A stretch of 64,000 bases of DNA from Cellvibrionaceae bacterium (GCA_021151695.1 JAGKWU010000001.1:496001-560000), one strand, 5' to 3'; counted from the stretch's first letter, positions 49,896 to 58,696 are shown. A program made the numbers and translations. Notes: generated from the letters alone by a model not told the origin.

Positions 49896-50429
49896 ATGAA
49901 TACAATCTCCGCCATTGGCCTAGGCTGCGAAAAACCGGAAATCCGCTTCTATATCGCCAACCGTCCCATGATCGACCACTATCCGCAGCTCGATCATGTG
50001 CAGCCTTTGGCCACTGGGGAAATTGCCCATATCACCAAGCACACCAGCAACCATTGGCGCAAAGCGTTTAATGTGTATGCCAAGTTTTTATTTGATTGGT
50101 ATTTATTGCAGCAACGCAAAAATATGCCTACCTCTTGGCAGGATTATCGAGACAGTGAATTATTCCAGGCCCATTCACGCGAGACACTTTTATTTAGCGC
50201 ACCGGACTTTAAACAAAAGGAAAGTAATCACTTCCATATCATTGCCGGTAAAACCTATGCAGCCACACTACAGCTTCCGCCACTGATTTGGTTGGATACC
50301 TCTTTTTCAATTAACAAAGCACATAGATTGATCGTCAGCCCCTACCCGGATTATCGCCAACTGTCTAATATGCGTATTGCACAACTGATTGACATAATGC
50401 GCTCGTTTGATTCACCGGAGAAAATTTAA
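49896..50429 (+). CDS. Conserved hypothetical protein, possibly DUF6942
   Basis: A 177-residue soluble protein without signal peptide or membrane segment. The opening region has 'GLGCEKPEIRFYIANRPMID' and then 'HITKHTSNHWRKAFNVYAKF', followed by 'WLDTSFSINKAHRLIVSPYP' and 'DYRQLSNMRIAQLIDIM' near the end. I recall similar proteins in marine gammaproteobacteria, possibly the DUF6942 family, but cannot confirm the label. Its stop overlaps the ybaK start (TAATG, one base), so the two are translationally coupled, which hints at a link with translation quality control. Confidence 0.7.
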   Translation: MNTISAIGLGCEKPEIRFYIANRPMIDHYPQLDHVQPLATGEIAHITKHTSNHWRKAFNVYAKFLFDWYLLQQRKNMPTSWQDYRDSELFQAHSRETLLFSAPDFKQKESNHFHIIAGKTYAATLQLPPLIWLDTSFSINKAHRLIVSPYPDYRQLSNMRIAQLIDIMRSFDSPEKI

Positions 50430-50899
50430 TGACACCCGCCATCAAAACACTGGAAAAAGCCAAAGCCAGTTTCAAAATCCATGAGTACAGCCACGATCCG
50501 TCAGCGGAATCCTATGGATTGGAAGCAGCGGAAAAATTAGGCGTGGAAGATACACGCGTATTTAAAACATTGGTGGTTATGCTGGATGGCAAAGATTACG
50601 CAGTAGCGGTGATTCCTGTTGCGCAGATGCTGAGCATGAAACAAATTGCGAAAGCCGGCGGAGCAAAAAAAGCCGCTATGGCCGACAAGATTGCAGTGGA
50701 ACGCATAACTGGTTATGTTTTGGGTGGCGTAAGCCCTCTGGGCCAAAAAAAGCGCCTGAAAACATTTATCGATGAATCAGCGCAAACTTTTCCCAGCATA
50801 TTTGTGAGCGCCGGGCGACGCGGATTGGAAGTGGAGCTGTCGGCCGATTTATTAAAGCTGCACACGGGCGCCAGCTTTGCACCACTCACACAGGAATAA
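50429..50899 (+). CDS. ybaK: Cys-tRNA(Pro) deacylase YbaK
   Basis: A 156-residue YbaK/EbsC-type trans-editing enzyme (E. coli YbaK 159). It hydrolyses Cys-tRNA(Pro) made by prolyl-tRNA synthetase. Diagnostic blocks are 'AAEKLGVEDTRVFKTLVVML' with the essential Lys of 'FKTL', 'AVAVIPVAQMLSMKQIAK', 'KIAVERITGYVLGGVSPLGQ' and 'GRRGLEVELSADLLKL'. The start overlaps the preceding gene by one base. Confidence 0.94.
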   Translation: MTPAIKTLEKAKASFKIHEYSHDPSAESYGLEAAEKLGVEDTRVFKTLVVMLDGKDYAVAVIPVAQMLSMKQIAKAGGAKKAAMADKIAVERITGYVLGGVSPLGQKKRLKTFIDESAQTFPSIFVSAGRRGLEVELSADLLKLHTGASFAPLTQE

Positions 50900-50907
50900 T
50901 AGGGGCG

Positions 50908-52971
50908 CTAGTTTACCCACTGTTCAAAGTTATCAATCAACTTATTGATTTCCCGATCAATAAGATCACCGCTATCAATAATTAAATACATACGTTGTTC
51001 GTATTCGTTAATTGCATTATCAAGAATCACCGCGCCGCTGCCTTCCAGGCTCAGCAAATTATATGATTTGCGCAGCTCAGCCATAAATTTGGTAAATGCC
51101 CGTTTATTTTCCTCCAGCTGATACACATACTGGATATTTAAATCGCCCAATTGAGATTTGGTGGAAGCAACCCAGCCGTCCATTTTTTGCCCCACGCCGG
51201 AATCCTGCTGACCGGCATCCAACTGAACAAGGTATCTATCAACCAACTTCACGAGTAGCTGCAAAAAGGTTTCATGCAGGGCTCGCTGGCCGTCCTGGGG
51301 AGAAGCCTGTATCAAACTCATGTGTTCACTGGATAACAAGGTATTATCGTCAATATAAAAAACCGGCTCTTTTATGGCATAGGAACGAGTAAGCTCGCGT
51401 GTATTTTCAGCAAACAAGCCCTCGGGAAAATACTCAAAGGCGCCAAGCTTTGAACGCAAATGAAAACCCGCTGGCGCTTGAAACTCACCCAGAAAACGCG
51501 CCACAGCATCGGCGATACCTTGCAGATCAGTTTGCTGAAAAACGTCCTGCATTAACTGATTAAGCCCATGGGACTGACGATATTGGAAAATAATATTTTC
51601 CATTTCCTTGGCCATGGCCTCCAATTCCTGGGCTGCAAGCAGATTGCCAGCCTCGGCAGCCTCCTCATCAAACTCTATATCATCATCAGCTCCGTCAAGT
51701 GCCGCCTCATACTCGTGATCATCTTGCTGCTCCCCTTCGCGCTCGCGCAATTGAGAATAGAGACTATCCACCTGGCTCTCCAGAGTCTCTATACAGTTTT
51801 GGCAATCCACTACCAAGCGCTCCAAGCGACTGACATCCGCCTCTTTGGCTTTGCGGGTCTCCTCATCATCCACTGTTAAAATTGATTCCCGCAACAGATT
51901 AATTTCTCGCTCCAGATTAACAATCAACTCGCGCTGCATACGGTTGTTTTCACGCAGCTGGGCAATTTCATTCATTACGCGCTGGCGCTCAACCATTTCA
52001 TTCGTTCGTGCATTGCTGGAACTATCACCGGCAAATTGGCCGGCGCGTTTTTTGGCATCATGCAACTCGCGTTGCAAATTCATAATGTACTGATCCGATT
52101 TAATCAGCTCCTGCTCCATTTGCTTGAGCGATTGTTCCATTTTTTGGCGTGCTGCCGGGGGCATATGCGCTTGATGATTGTTGAGTTCATCAAAGATTGC
52201 ACGCAAGGCTTTGGCCTTTTGTCCTGACAACTGTGCAATAGAATCCATCTGCGCATCGGTGTTGCTCCAGCCATCAGGAGATGCCACTTTCCCCACAGCA
52301 TCTGCGCCGGCAGCCTGAAGGCTGGCGATGAGTTTTTGCAAATTATTGATAGTGGTGCGACTTTCGCGCTGAAAAGCTTCCAATTGTTTTTGTCGGCGAT
52401 GGGCCTGATCCAAACGGCGCTGCAGTGTTTTATTTTCAGTTTCAAAAGGTTTTAGAGCATCGATTCGCTCCTGCAACAGGCGCACACGATTATTACGCAC
52501 AGCCTGGCGCTGGCTGGTTTGGCGGCTGAACCAACGGATAATATCGGCCAACTTGCGTTCGAACAAATTCCACCCGGCATGGGTTAAACCGCGTTCTTCA
52601 AATACTTCTTTTTCTGCGGTGAGATACAGAAAGCGTAACGCTGCCACCTTGGCGCTGAATGCTTCATTGGGTTCAATTTTAGGGATTTTAGCTTGGGTGT
52701 GTTTTTCGTAACGGGCTTGCGAATCACTGAGGTTGCGCGCAAAAAAATCTGCCAGGCTAACATTGGCGCCAACACTATTTGACGGGTAATGATTGGCGGA
52801 TTTTTCCTTGAATTCTTTTTCTCGTTCTTCACTGGCAACTTTGAATTGCTGAAACTTTTCCAGCATCAGTTTTATAAACTTTTTTTGTCGCCTGATATGG
52901 CCAACCATAAACCCCATTACTACCAGCAGTATCAGTAGTACCTCTGCAAGAATAATGAGGGTTAGGTCCAT
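50908..52971 (-). CDS. Membrane-anchored coiled-coil protein
   Basis: A 687-residue protein with AAGGA before its ATG. One N-terminal transmembrane helix ('LTLIILAEVLLILLVVMGFMV') is followed by a basic 'RRQKKF'. A predicted helical region spans 35-150 with 'FEERGLTHAGWNLFERKLAD'. A long coiled coil runs about residues 150-430 ('NKTLQRRLDQAHRRQKQLEA', 'ERQRVMNEIAQLRENNRMQR', 'LERLVVDCQNCIETLESQVD'). An acidic hinge ('DDHEYEAALDGADDDIEFDE') leads to a globular C-terminal domain from about 470 ('RFLGEFQAPAGFHLRSKLG'). The anchor orientation puts the bulk in the cytoplasm. No family name is recognised. Architecture suits a scaffold or chemoreceptor-like structural role, which is inference. Confidence 0.8.
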   Translation of the reverse strand: MDLTLIILAEVLLILLVVMGFMVGHIRRQKKFIKLMLEKFQQFKVASEEREKEFKEKSANHYPSNSVGANVSLADFFARNLSDSQARYEKHTQAKIPKIEPNEAFSAKVAALRFLYLTAEKEVFEERGLTHAGWNLFERKLADIIRWFSRQTSQRQAVRNNRVRLLQERIDALKPFETENKTLQRRLDQAHRRQKQLEAFQRESRTTINNLQKLIASLQAAGADAVGKVASPDGWSNTDAQMDSIAQLSGQKAKALRAIFDELNNHQAHMPPAARQKMEQSLKQMEQELIKSDQYIMNLQRELHDAKKRAGQFAGDSSSNARTNEMVERQRVMNEIAQLRENNRMQRELIVNLEREINLLRESILTVDDEETRKAKEADVSRLERLVVDCQNCIETLESQVDSLYSQLREREGEQQDDHEYEAALDGADDDIEFDEEAAEAGNLLAAQELEAMAKEMENIIFQYRQSHGLNQLMQDVFQQTDLQGIADAVARFLGEFQAPAGFHLRSKLGAFEYFPEGLFAENTRELTRSYAIKEPVFYIDDNTLLSSEHMSLIQASPQDGQRALHETFLQLLVKLVDRYLVQLDAGQQDSGVGQKMDGWVASTKSQLGDLNIQYVYQLEENKRAFTKFMAELRKSYNLLSLEGSGAVILDNAINEYEQRMYLIIDSGDLIDREINKLIDNFEQWVN

Positions 52972-53082
52972 AGATCCTTTTCCGCGGCCGAAATTACAAG
53001 TGCAGGTGAGATTAATTCAAGCCTAGCACAAGCTCGCTGCGGTTCCGTTCATAAATCCGCCAAAAACAAATTTACGCGCATA

Positions 53083-53112
53083 AAAAAACCACCGACGATG
53101 CGGTGGTTTTTT
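53083..53112 (-). terminator. Intrinsic terminator after mdh
   Basis: AAAAAACCACCG and CGGTGGTTTTTT with a 6-base loop. It is 20 bases after the malate dehydrogenase stop on the minus strand, and the A-run would also stop plus-strand transcription. Confidence 0.9.
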
Positions 53113-53131
53113 AGCGAAGCTCTAGAAGAAA

Positions 53132-54115
53132 TTAGTTTGGCAGCAAATCAGCTACAGCATCACGCTCTTCTTGCAATTCTTTCTCAGTGGCTTGCATTTT
53201 GCCGCGCGAGAATTCGTTGATTTCCAAGCCTTGAACGATTTCCCAATCACCGTTTTTGCATACAACAGGGAAAGAGTAGATCAGGCCTTTTTCGATGCCA
53301 TAAGAACCATCGCTGTATACGCCCATGCTCACCCAATCATTGGCTGGAGTGCCCAGAGCCCAATCGCGGATGTGGTTGGCAGCAGCGTTAGCAGCAGAAG
53401 CAGCGGAGGAAGCACCGCGAGCAGCAATAATCGCAGCACCACGTTGTTGTACGGTTGGGATGTAATCCGCTTCGTACCAAGCTTGGTCAACCAGGCTCAG
53501 TGCTGGCTTGCCGTTTACCAAGGTGTTGTGCAGGTCTGGATATTGGGTAGAAGAGTGGTTACCCCAGATCAGCGCTTTGGTGATGTCGTTTACGCTGGTA
53601 CCAGTTTTGGTCGCCAGCTGTGACAGGGCGCGGTTGTGGTCCAGACGAGTCATTGCAGTGAACTGACGTGGGTTGATGTCCGGCGCATTGCGTTGGGCAA
53701 TCAGGGCGTTGGTGTTAGCTGGGTTGCCTACTACCAATACTTTGATGTTGCGTGAAGCGTGGTCGTTAATCGCTTTACCTTGTACAGAGAAGATAGCGGC
53801 GTTGGCAGCCAGCAGATCTTTACGCTCCATACCTGGGCCACGTGGACGTGCACCTACCAGCAGAGCGTAATCTGAATCTTTGAAAGCAACGTTTGCATCG
53901 TCAGTGGTAACAATGCCGGCCAGCAATGGGAAGGCGCAATCGTCCAATTCCATAGCCACACCTTGCAGAGCTTTAAGTGCCGGGGTGATCTCCAACAATT
54001 GCAGGATTACTGGTTGATCTTTGCCCAACATGTCGCCAGCGGCGATGCGGAACAGTAAGGAATAGCTGATTTGGCCAGCGGCGCCAGTGACGGTAACTCT
54101 AACGGGTGCTTTCAC
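53132..54115 (-). CDS. mdh: Malate dehydrogenase
   Basis: GTG at 54115 with GGAG seven bases upstream gives 327 residues starting MKAPVRVTVTGAAGQISYSL, the usual start of the 327-residue MDH type of beta- and gammaproteobacteria. An ATG eleven codons upstream (54148) lacks support. It interconverts malate and oxaloacetate with NAD in the citric acid cycle. The motifs are 'TGAAGQISYSL' (nucleotide loop), 'LLVGARPRGPGMERKDLL' (active-site loop with Arg), 'VVGNPANTNALIA', 'AMTRLDHNRALSQLA', 'IWGNHSSTQYPDL' with the catalytic His, and 'SMGVYSDGSYG'. It is monocistronic with its own terminator. Confidence 0.95.
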   Translation of the reverse strand: MKAPVRVTVTGAAGQISYSLLFRIAAGDMLGKDQPVILQLLEITPALKALQGVAMELDDCAFPLLAGIVTTDDANVAFKDSDYALLVGARPRGPGMERKDLLAANAAIFSVQGKAINDHASRNIKVLVVGNPANTNALIAQRNAPDINPRQFTAMTRLDHNRALSQLATKTGTSVNDITKALIWGNHSSTQYPDLHNTLVNGKPALSLVDQAWYEADYIPTVQQRGAAIIAARGASSAASAANAAANHIRDWALGTPANDWVSMGVYSDGSYGIEKGLIYSFPVVCKNGDWEIVQGLEINEFSRGKMQATEKELQEERDAVADLLPN

Positions 54116-54483
54116 AGTGAGACTCCATTTGCGGGTGGTATGGGACAAAACAAGGATTATTCGGCATTGTGTGCCTGTATTTGTCCGAATTGCGTGGACG
54201 GGCCAGCATTATAGTGATTTGAGCGGAAATTTCACCCTGTTTCGCATTTGAGCGTCAACCGCCTCAACCGCTTTTCGTTTGCGCTAACCAGCTAACAGAG
54301 CACCAAAATCAGGCGTGATAGATTCCACCTTCGAACCTGGTCAGGGCTTGCCCCCAAACGATCGCATTACTCTACGCCAGTTTGTGCAAACTGGCCGCCG
54401 GGGAATAAAACTTGCTGGGATTTTAACGGTACCTGCAAAAATCCATCTGCTGATTGCCATCGGAACAAGGAGATTGAATCCGT
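54116..54483. other. Divergent intergenic region mdh / acyltransferase
   Basis: About 370 bases that should contain the mdh promoter and the acyltransferase promoter. A 20-base inverted repeat lies at 54376-54395 (separate entry). A short 61-codon frame overlapping the acyltransferase start is not supported. Confidence 0.5.
54376..54395. promoter_or_regulatory. Perfect inverted repeat upstream of acyltransferase gene
   Basis: GCCAGTTTG and CAAACTGGC are 9-base perfect arms around TG, about 90 bases before the start codon. Size and symmetry resemble a repressor operator of TetR or LacI type. Confidence 0.5.
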
Positions 54484-55557
54484 ATGATTCTTGCAACTGA
54501 AAAACCCAAGCGCTTTTATGCGCTCGACGCCATTCGTGGCTTGGCAGCATTGGCCGTTGTTCTCTACCACTACACCCAGCACAACAACCTCGATTGGCTA
54601 CACGGTGCCTGGGTGGCGGTGGATATATTTTTTATTTTGTCCGGTTTTGTGCTTATGCATAGCTACAGCAAAAAGGTGGCACAAGGAATGAGCTTTGCGC
54701 AATTCAGCCAATCGCGGCTTGCTCGTCTTGGACCTATGTATCTCGTGGGATTAATACTCGGTATAGGCGCTGCGCTATTATCAATAAGCACTCACCCCGA
54801 CAGTCCGATACAACCACACAACCTCGCCAAAGCCGCCAGTCTTAATTTGATATTACTGCCCTACTTCAATCGCAACAATTGGCCGTTCGGCGCAGAGACT
54901 ATCCACGGCACCGTTTTTCCGCTCAATGACCCCGCCTGGTCATTGTTTTTTGAGGCTTTCGTCAACCTGGTATTTTTTGCGTACCTCTATCGCTTTCGCA
55001 AAATTAATCTTGCCACCTGCGTTATATTGACGGGTCTGTTTTTTGTTGGGTTGACATTGTTTCTCCATCAATTAAACCCCGGCGCGCGCGGCGATTTTTT
55101 CTGGCTGGGATTCCCACGTGTTTTATTTGAATTCTTTTTAGGCGTACTGATTTACGATCTCTATGATCGCTACCCAAAAATTCCGCTGCTCGCGTGTATT
55201 TTATTATTACTGGTAGTGAGTGCCGGATTCTTTTCAAACAAAGGCGCCGTCGCCTTGGTAAACGGTATAATCCTGGCCCCCTTATTGATTGCTGTATTAG
55301 CCAAGGTTGCGGTTTCAGGAGCAGGAATTAATCTGTGTAAATGGCTGGGTGATATTTCCTATCCTTTATATGTCACTCATTTTCCCGTGTATCGCCTGCT
55401 GTATGATTCGGACGTTATGGCGAATACATCACCTGTAGTGCAAACCTGTTGTTATGCAGCGATTGCGATACTGCTGGCAGTGGTACTGGTCAAACTGGAT
55501 GTTACTGTGAGAAGCGCGCTCGCCGCCAATCGGCTCGCCCGCTTGCAGAATGTTTAA
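54484..55557 (+). CDS. Acyltransferase-3 family membrane protein, copy 2
   Basis: A 357-residue member of the same family as the protein at 48722 but not a close copy. The N-terminus reads 'RFYALDAIRGLAALAVVLYHYTQ' with the catalytic His in helix one, then 'WVAVDIFFILSGFVLMHSYS', 'FAQFSQSRLARLGPMYLVGL', 'PAWSLFFEAFVNLVFFAYLY' and 'LGDISYPLYVTHFPVYRLLY' near the end. Roughly ten membrane helices are present. The order and spacing fit OafA-like O-acetyltransferases acting on a cell-surface glycan, acceptor unknown. AAGGAG lies about 11 bases before the ATG, and a palindromic element lies upstream. Confidence 0.92.
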   Translation: MILATEKPKRFYALDAIRGLAALAVVLYHYTQHNNLDWLHGAWVAVDIFFILSGFVLMHSYSKKVAQGMSFAQFSQSRLARLGPMYLVGLILGIGAALLSISTHPDSPIQPHNLAKAASLNLILLPYFNRNNWPFGAETIHGTVFPLNDPAWSLFFEAFVNLVFFAYLYRFRKINLATCVILTGLFFVGLTLFLHQLNPGARGDFFWLGFPRVLFEFFLGVLIYDLYDRYPKIPLLACILLLLVVSAGFFSNKGAVALVNGIILAPLLIAVLAKVAVSGAGINLCKWLGDISYPLYVTHFPVYRLLYDSDVMANTSPVVQTCCYAAIAILLAVVLVKLDVTVRSALAANRLARLQNV

Positions 55558-55584
55558 TGCGAAATAACTGAAAGCTGCTACGCA

Positions 55585-56202
55585 TCAAAGTGCGTAGCGG
55601 CGTTGCAACTCAGCGTAAAGCTCATCTTTAAATTCGGGCTTGCTGGCATCAAGACTTTGCGCCGCCTCAACCAAATGTTCGTTATCTTCGCGCCCATCGT
55701 GCCAATGTTTACGATAGCTGCCATCTTTATAGCCATGATCCTGGCGGAAGAAATTCAACAGGTTTTTACCTACGTAACCGCGATAGAGTTGATCAAAACT
55801 CATATCGACACCCGCCATCAAGCGACCAAACAAACCAATGTGAAATTGGCGATCGCCCAAGGTTGCAGCCACAAATTTTTCGAGATCAAAACGAAAATCT
55901 TTTTCGTCGGTAGCGATAATTAACTGGTTTTGAATTTGCGCCGCAAGCAACTCGGGCTTAGCACCTGTCTGCAATAAAATACTCAAACCAAAGTGCCAGA
56001 TATCAATCAGCTCCAGCGCAACTTGTTCTGTATCGGGTGATTGTTTTTTCCACCATTTCCAGCCGTAGTGATCCATCAACTCTGCACACTCAACCCAAAT
56101 CGCGCGATACCACTCATAGCCCTGTTGTTGCCAATTGGCGTTAACTTTGGTGTTCATGCCGTTTTGCAATTCCAGCATGATTTTAATTTGTTGTGGATTC
56201 AT
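55585..56202 (-). CDS. Dimeric dUTP diphosphatase (dUTPase-2 family)
   Basis: A 205-residue all-alpha NTP pyrophosphatase of the dimeric dUTPase class (related to MazG, unrelated to the trimeric beta-type Dut). The magnesium-binding motif pairs are 'WVECAELMDHYGWKWWKK' (E-x-x-E/D) and 'VALELIDIWHFGLSI' (E-x-x-D). The C-terminal part has 'LYRGYVGKNLLNFFRQDHGY' and 'WHDGREDNEHL', also typical. It removes dUTP and supplies dUMP for thymidylate synthesis, in keeping with tmk and holB nearby. A trimeric dut gene elsewhere in the genome cannot be excluded. Confidence 0.9.
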   Translation of the reverse strand: MNPQQIKIMLELQNGMNTKVNANWQQQGYEWYRAIWVECAELMDHYGWKWWKKQSPDTEQVALELIDIWHFGLSILLQTGAKPELLAAQIQNQLIIATDEKDFRFDLEKFVAATLGDRQFHIGLFGRLMAGVDMSFDQLYRGYVGKNLLNFFRQDHGYKDGSYRKHWHDGREDNEHLVEAAQSLDASKPEFKDELYAELQRRYAL

Positions 56203-56245
56203 GGTGTTCTCTTATCAGTAATCGGCAAGCAGCCATTAAATGAAA

Positions 56246-57037
56246 TCAGGAAGGAAGATATTGTTTCGCCTTGCTAAACAGGCGATAGAAGTTCTCGCAG
56301 GTATGTTCGCCCAGTTTTTCGATACTCATGCCCTTTAAATCAGCCACAAACTGCGCCACCTCGCGCACATATTTGGGTTCGTTGGGTTTGCCGCGATAGG
56401 GAATCGGTGCGAGATAAGGTGAATCCGTTTCTATCAATAATCGATCAATGGGCATATTGCGCACCACATCGCGGATTTGCTCGGCATTTTTAAAGGTCAC
56501 TATGCCAGAAATGGAAATGTAGTAATTCAAATCCAGTGCGGCTTTGGCCATTTCCCAATCCTCGGTGAAGCAATGCAATACGCCACTGGATTCAAGGCTG
56601 CCGTGCTCCTTGATTAATGCGAGCGTATCGGCCTTGGCTTCACGCGTATGAACAACCACTGGCAGGCCAATTTTTTTACCCACCTGCAAATGCATTGCAA
56701 AACTCTCGTGCTGCAGCGCTTTGCTTTCGGTCTCGTAGTGATAATCCAGTCCGGTTTCACCCAGCGCCACAACTTTATCCTGCGATGCCCATTGCAGTAA
56801 CTGTTCAGCCGTTGCGGCGCCCTCTTTTACATCACAAGGATGGACACCTACCGAGGCCACAACACAGGGGTGGGCCTGGGCTATATCGATGACAGTTTGG
56901 ATATTTTCCAGGCTAATGCCTATACATAGCATCTGCTGGATGCCGCGCTCGTTAGCGGCGGCTATAGCTTCGGCAAGGCTGCCGTTGTAGCGGTCGAGAT
57001 TGATACGGTCGAGGTGGCAGTGGGAGTCAATTAGCAT
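56246..57037 (-). CDS. TatD/YcfH-family metal-dependent hydrolase
   Basis: A 263-residue TIM-barrel hydrolase (E. coli YcfH 265). Metal ligands are visible in 'MLIDSHCHLDRINL' (HxH), 'VALGETGLDYHYE' (Glu), 'LPVVVHTREA', 'GVLHCFTEDW' and 'LLIETDSPYLAPIPYRGKPN' (Asp). The family acts on DNA ends, 3'-5', and on AP sites. It forms the classic minus-strand block holB-pilZ-tatD with the two genes upstream. The gap to pilZ is about 70 bases. Confidence 0.93.
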   Translation of the reverse strand: MLIDSHCHLDRINLDRYNGSLAEAIAAANERGIQQMLCIGISLENIQTVIDIAQAHPCVVASVGVHPCDVKEGAATAEQLLQWASQDKVVALGETGLDYHYETESKALQHESFAMHLQVGKKIGLPVVVHTREAKADTLALIKEHGSLESSGVLHCFTEDWEMAKAALDLNYYISISGIVTFKNAEQIRDVVRNMPIDRLLIETDSPYLAPIPYRGKPNEPKYVREVAQFVADLKGMSIEKLGEHTCENFYRLFSKAKQYLPS

Positions 57038-57106
57038 ATAAACGTTACGCTGAAAAAAATGAAGGCGCGATAAACGCGCCCTCTGGATGCAATGTTGTTG
57101 CGGATT

Positions 57107-57460
57107 TTACATGGTATGGGTCGGCTTGTCTGAACTCAAAGAACCGGCCAGGTAGTTTTCAATCTTGGTAATTGCCGTATTGTCCTGATCGGTAAACTGC
57201 ACACCTATACCGGCCGCGCGGTTGCCTTGTGCGCCGCGTGGTGTAACCCAGATAACCTTGCCAGCCACGGGAATCTTTTCCGGTTCTTCCATCAGGCTCA
57301 ACAACATAAAAACTTCATCACCTAGCTTGTAACTCTTACCGGTAGGAATAAACATACCGCCGTTTTTTACAAAGGGCATATAAGCGGCATAGAGCACCGC
57401 TTTGTCTTTAATCGTGAGTGAAAGTATGCCGTTGCGGGCACCACCACCTATCGCTTGCAT
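57107..57460 (-). CDS. pilZ: Type IV pilus assembly protein PilZ
   Basis: A 117-residue PilZ-fold protein needed for type IV pilus biogenesis in Pseudomonas. The conserved run contains 'YMPFVKNGGMFIPTGKSYKL', 'EEPEKIPVAGKVIWVTP' and 'GAQGNRAAGIGVQF', nearly identical in pattern to P. aeruginosa PilZ. It lacks the N-terminal RxxxR needed for cyclic di-GMP binding, as does the founding PilZ. It lies between holB and tatD as in Pseudomonas. A pilin-like gene is 2 kb away. Confidence 0.95.
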   Translation of the reverse strand: MQAIGGGARNGILSLTIKDKAVLYAAYMPFVKNGGMFIPTGKSYKLGDEVFMLLSLMEEPEKIPVAGKVIWVTPRGAQGNRAAGIGVQFTDQDNTAITKIENYLAGSLSSDKPTHTM

Positions 57461-57591
57461 AAGGTTATCCGTCCGAATTCGCTAGACCGAAACATAATCT
57501 ATCAGTCTAGACCTGTCCAGTCACAATGAAAGTCTTTGATGGTGCTTTATTATTTTATGCTGTTGATTCTTTATTTGGCACTGCGTTTTCT

Positions 57592-58593
57592 TTATTTGGC
57601 GCTGCGCAATAAGGCCCCCCAATCCAACAACATCTCTTCCAATAGCAGCTGCTTATTAGGGTTGGCATTACTTAATAGCTGGCGCTTGGAGACTAGCAGC
57701 TTTTCCAGATAGCGATGTAGGAGTACAGGGGGGATTTTGGCCAGACGATCGCGAAAATCCTGCGGTAGCTGGTTAATCAATACCTGCTCCGCCCCAACTT
57801 GCCAACGCACCACAGAATGCAGCCAGACAAGGAACCACTCCACCAGAGCAATTACGTCTTCTTTTTGCCACTGGGCCGCCACCTCTATGGCCGAAATCTG
57901 ACCGGAACTCAAGCGCACCAGACTCAGCATCCAGTTGTCACGACGCTCAAGGGCATCAGTTTCCAGGTAAGCCAAGGCAGTGAGCGGAGCGCCGCCAGCG
58001 GCCTCCATCAATTTTTCCACCGGTGTGGTATTTCCGCCCATCAGCGGCCTGAGCCAATGGATGACTTGTTCGCTACCCGGGGTAGCCATCAGGCGCATTT
58101 GGCAACGACTGCGAATGGTGGGTAATACCGCACTGGGTGTATGGCAAACAAGCACCAGCAACGTGTTTGCGGCAGGTTCTTCCAGGGATTTAAGCAGTGC
58201 GTTGGCGGCGTTGGTGTTCATGGCTTCCGCTGGTTCCAGCACAACGACCTTATAGCCACCTTGCTGGGCAGTTTTACCCAAATCCTCAATCAGTGAACGT
58301 ACCTGATCAACTTTGATGGCCTTTGCACCCTCCTCCGGCTCCAGCACAATAAAATCCGGATGGTTCTGTGCCTTATTGAGCAGGCAGCCGCGACATTTGC
58401 AGCAAGGGGTGCCTTCCACTGGAGCAAGACATAACAGGAGTTGCCCCAATGCCTCAGCCAGATGACGCTTGCCTATGCCTTTGGCGCCAGCAAACATGAT
58501 GGCATGGGGTAACTTTTTACCCTGAATCTGCTGATTGAGCTGCTGCCACTCCTGCAATTGCCAGGGATAAGGATGGGATGGAAAATCAGACAT
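57592..58593 (-). CDS. holB: DNA polymerase III subunit delta'
   Basis: ATG at 58593 (MSDFPSHPYPWQLQEWQQLN) gives 333 residues, the normal HolB length; the frame to 58695 contains repeats at the DNA level and is rejected. It is a clamp-loader subunit that works with delta and the DnaX subunits. Visible are the P-loop-like 'IMFAGAKGIGKRHLAEAL', the zinc-finger Cys set ('GTPCCKCRGCLLN'), 'ALLKSLEEPAANTLLVLVCH' and the sensor-like 'LPTIRSRCQMR'. It is first of holB-pilZ-tatD on the minus strand. In Pseudomonas tmk directly precedes holB, but here two other genes lie between (tmk at 60639). Confidence 0.94.
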   Translation of the reverse strand: MSDFPSHPYPWQLQEWQQLNQQIQGKKLPHAIMFAGAKGIGKRHLAEALGQLLLCLAPVEGTPCCKCRGCLLNKAQNHPDFIVLEPEEGAKAIKVDQVRSLIEDLGKTAQQGGYKVVVLEPAEAMNTNAANALLKSLEEPAANTLLVLVCHTPSAVLPTIRSRCQMRLMATPGSEQVIHWLRPLMGGNTTPVEKLMEAAGGAPLTALAYLETDALERRDNWMLSLVRLSSGQISAIEVAAQWQKEDVIALVEWFLVWLHSVVRWQVGAEQVLINQLPQDFRDRLAKIPPVLLHRYLEKLLVSKRQLLSNANPNKQLLLEEMLLDWGALLRSAK

Positions 58594-58640
58594 AGGCGAA
58601 CCCGCAATTTCGAGGGGCGTCAGCTTAACAATCCCGCCTT

Positions 58641-58696
58641 CTGCAAACAACCTGACCTGCCTCGGCAAACAAGCGGACCCGTTTTCGGCAAACAAG
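58641..58696. repeat. Direct repeats CGGCAAACAAG in the holB/rluA divergent promoter region
   Basis: CGGCAAACAAG occurs at 58663-58673 and 58686-58696, with a 10-base imperfect copy CTGCAAACAA at 58641-58650. Start-to-start spacings are 22 and 23 bases, about two helical turns. Confidence 0.7.

Noticed and set aside
54116..54148. Eleven-codon N-terminal extension of malate dehydrogenase
   Set aside because: GTG at 54115 has a well-placed GGAG and gives the usual MKAPVRV start.
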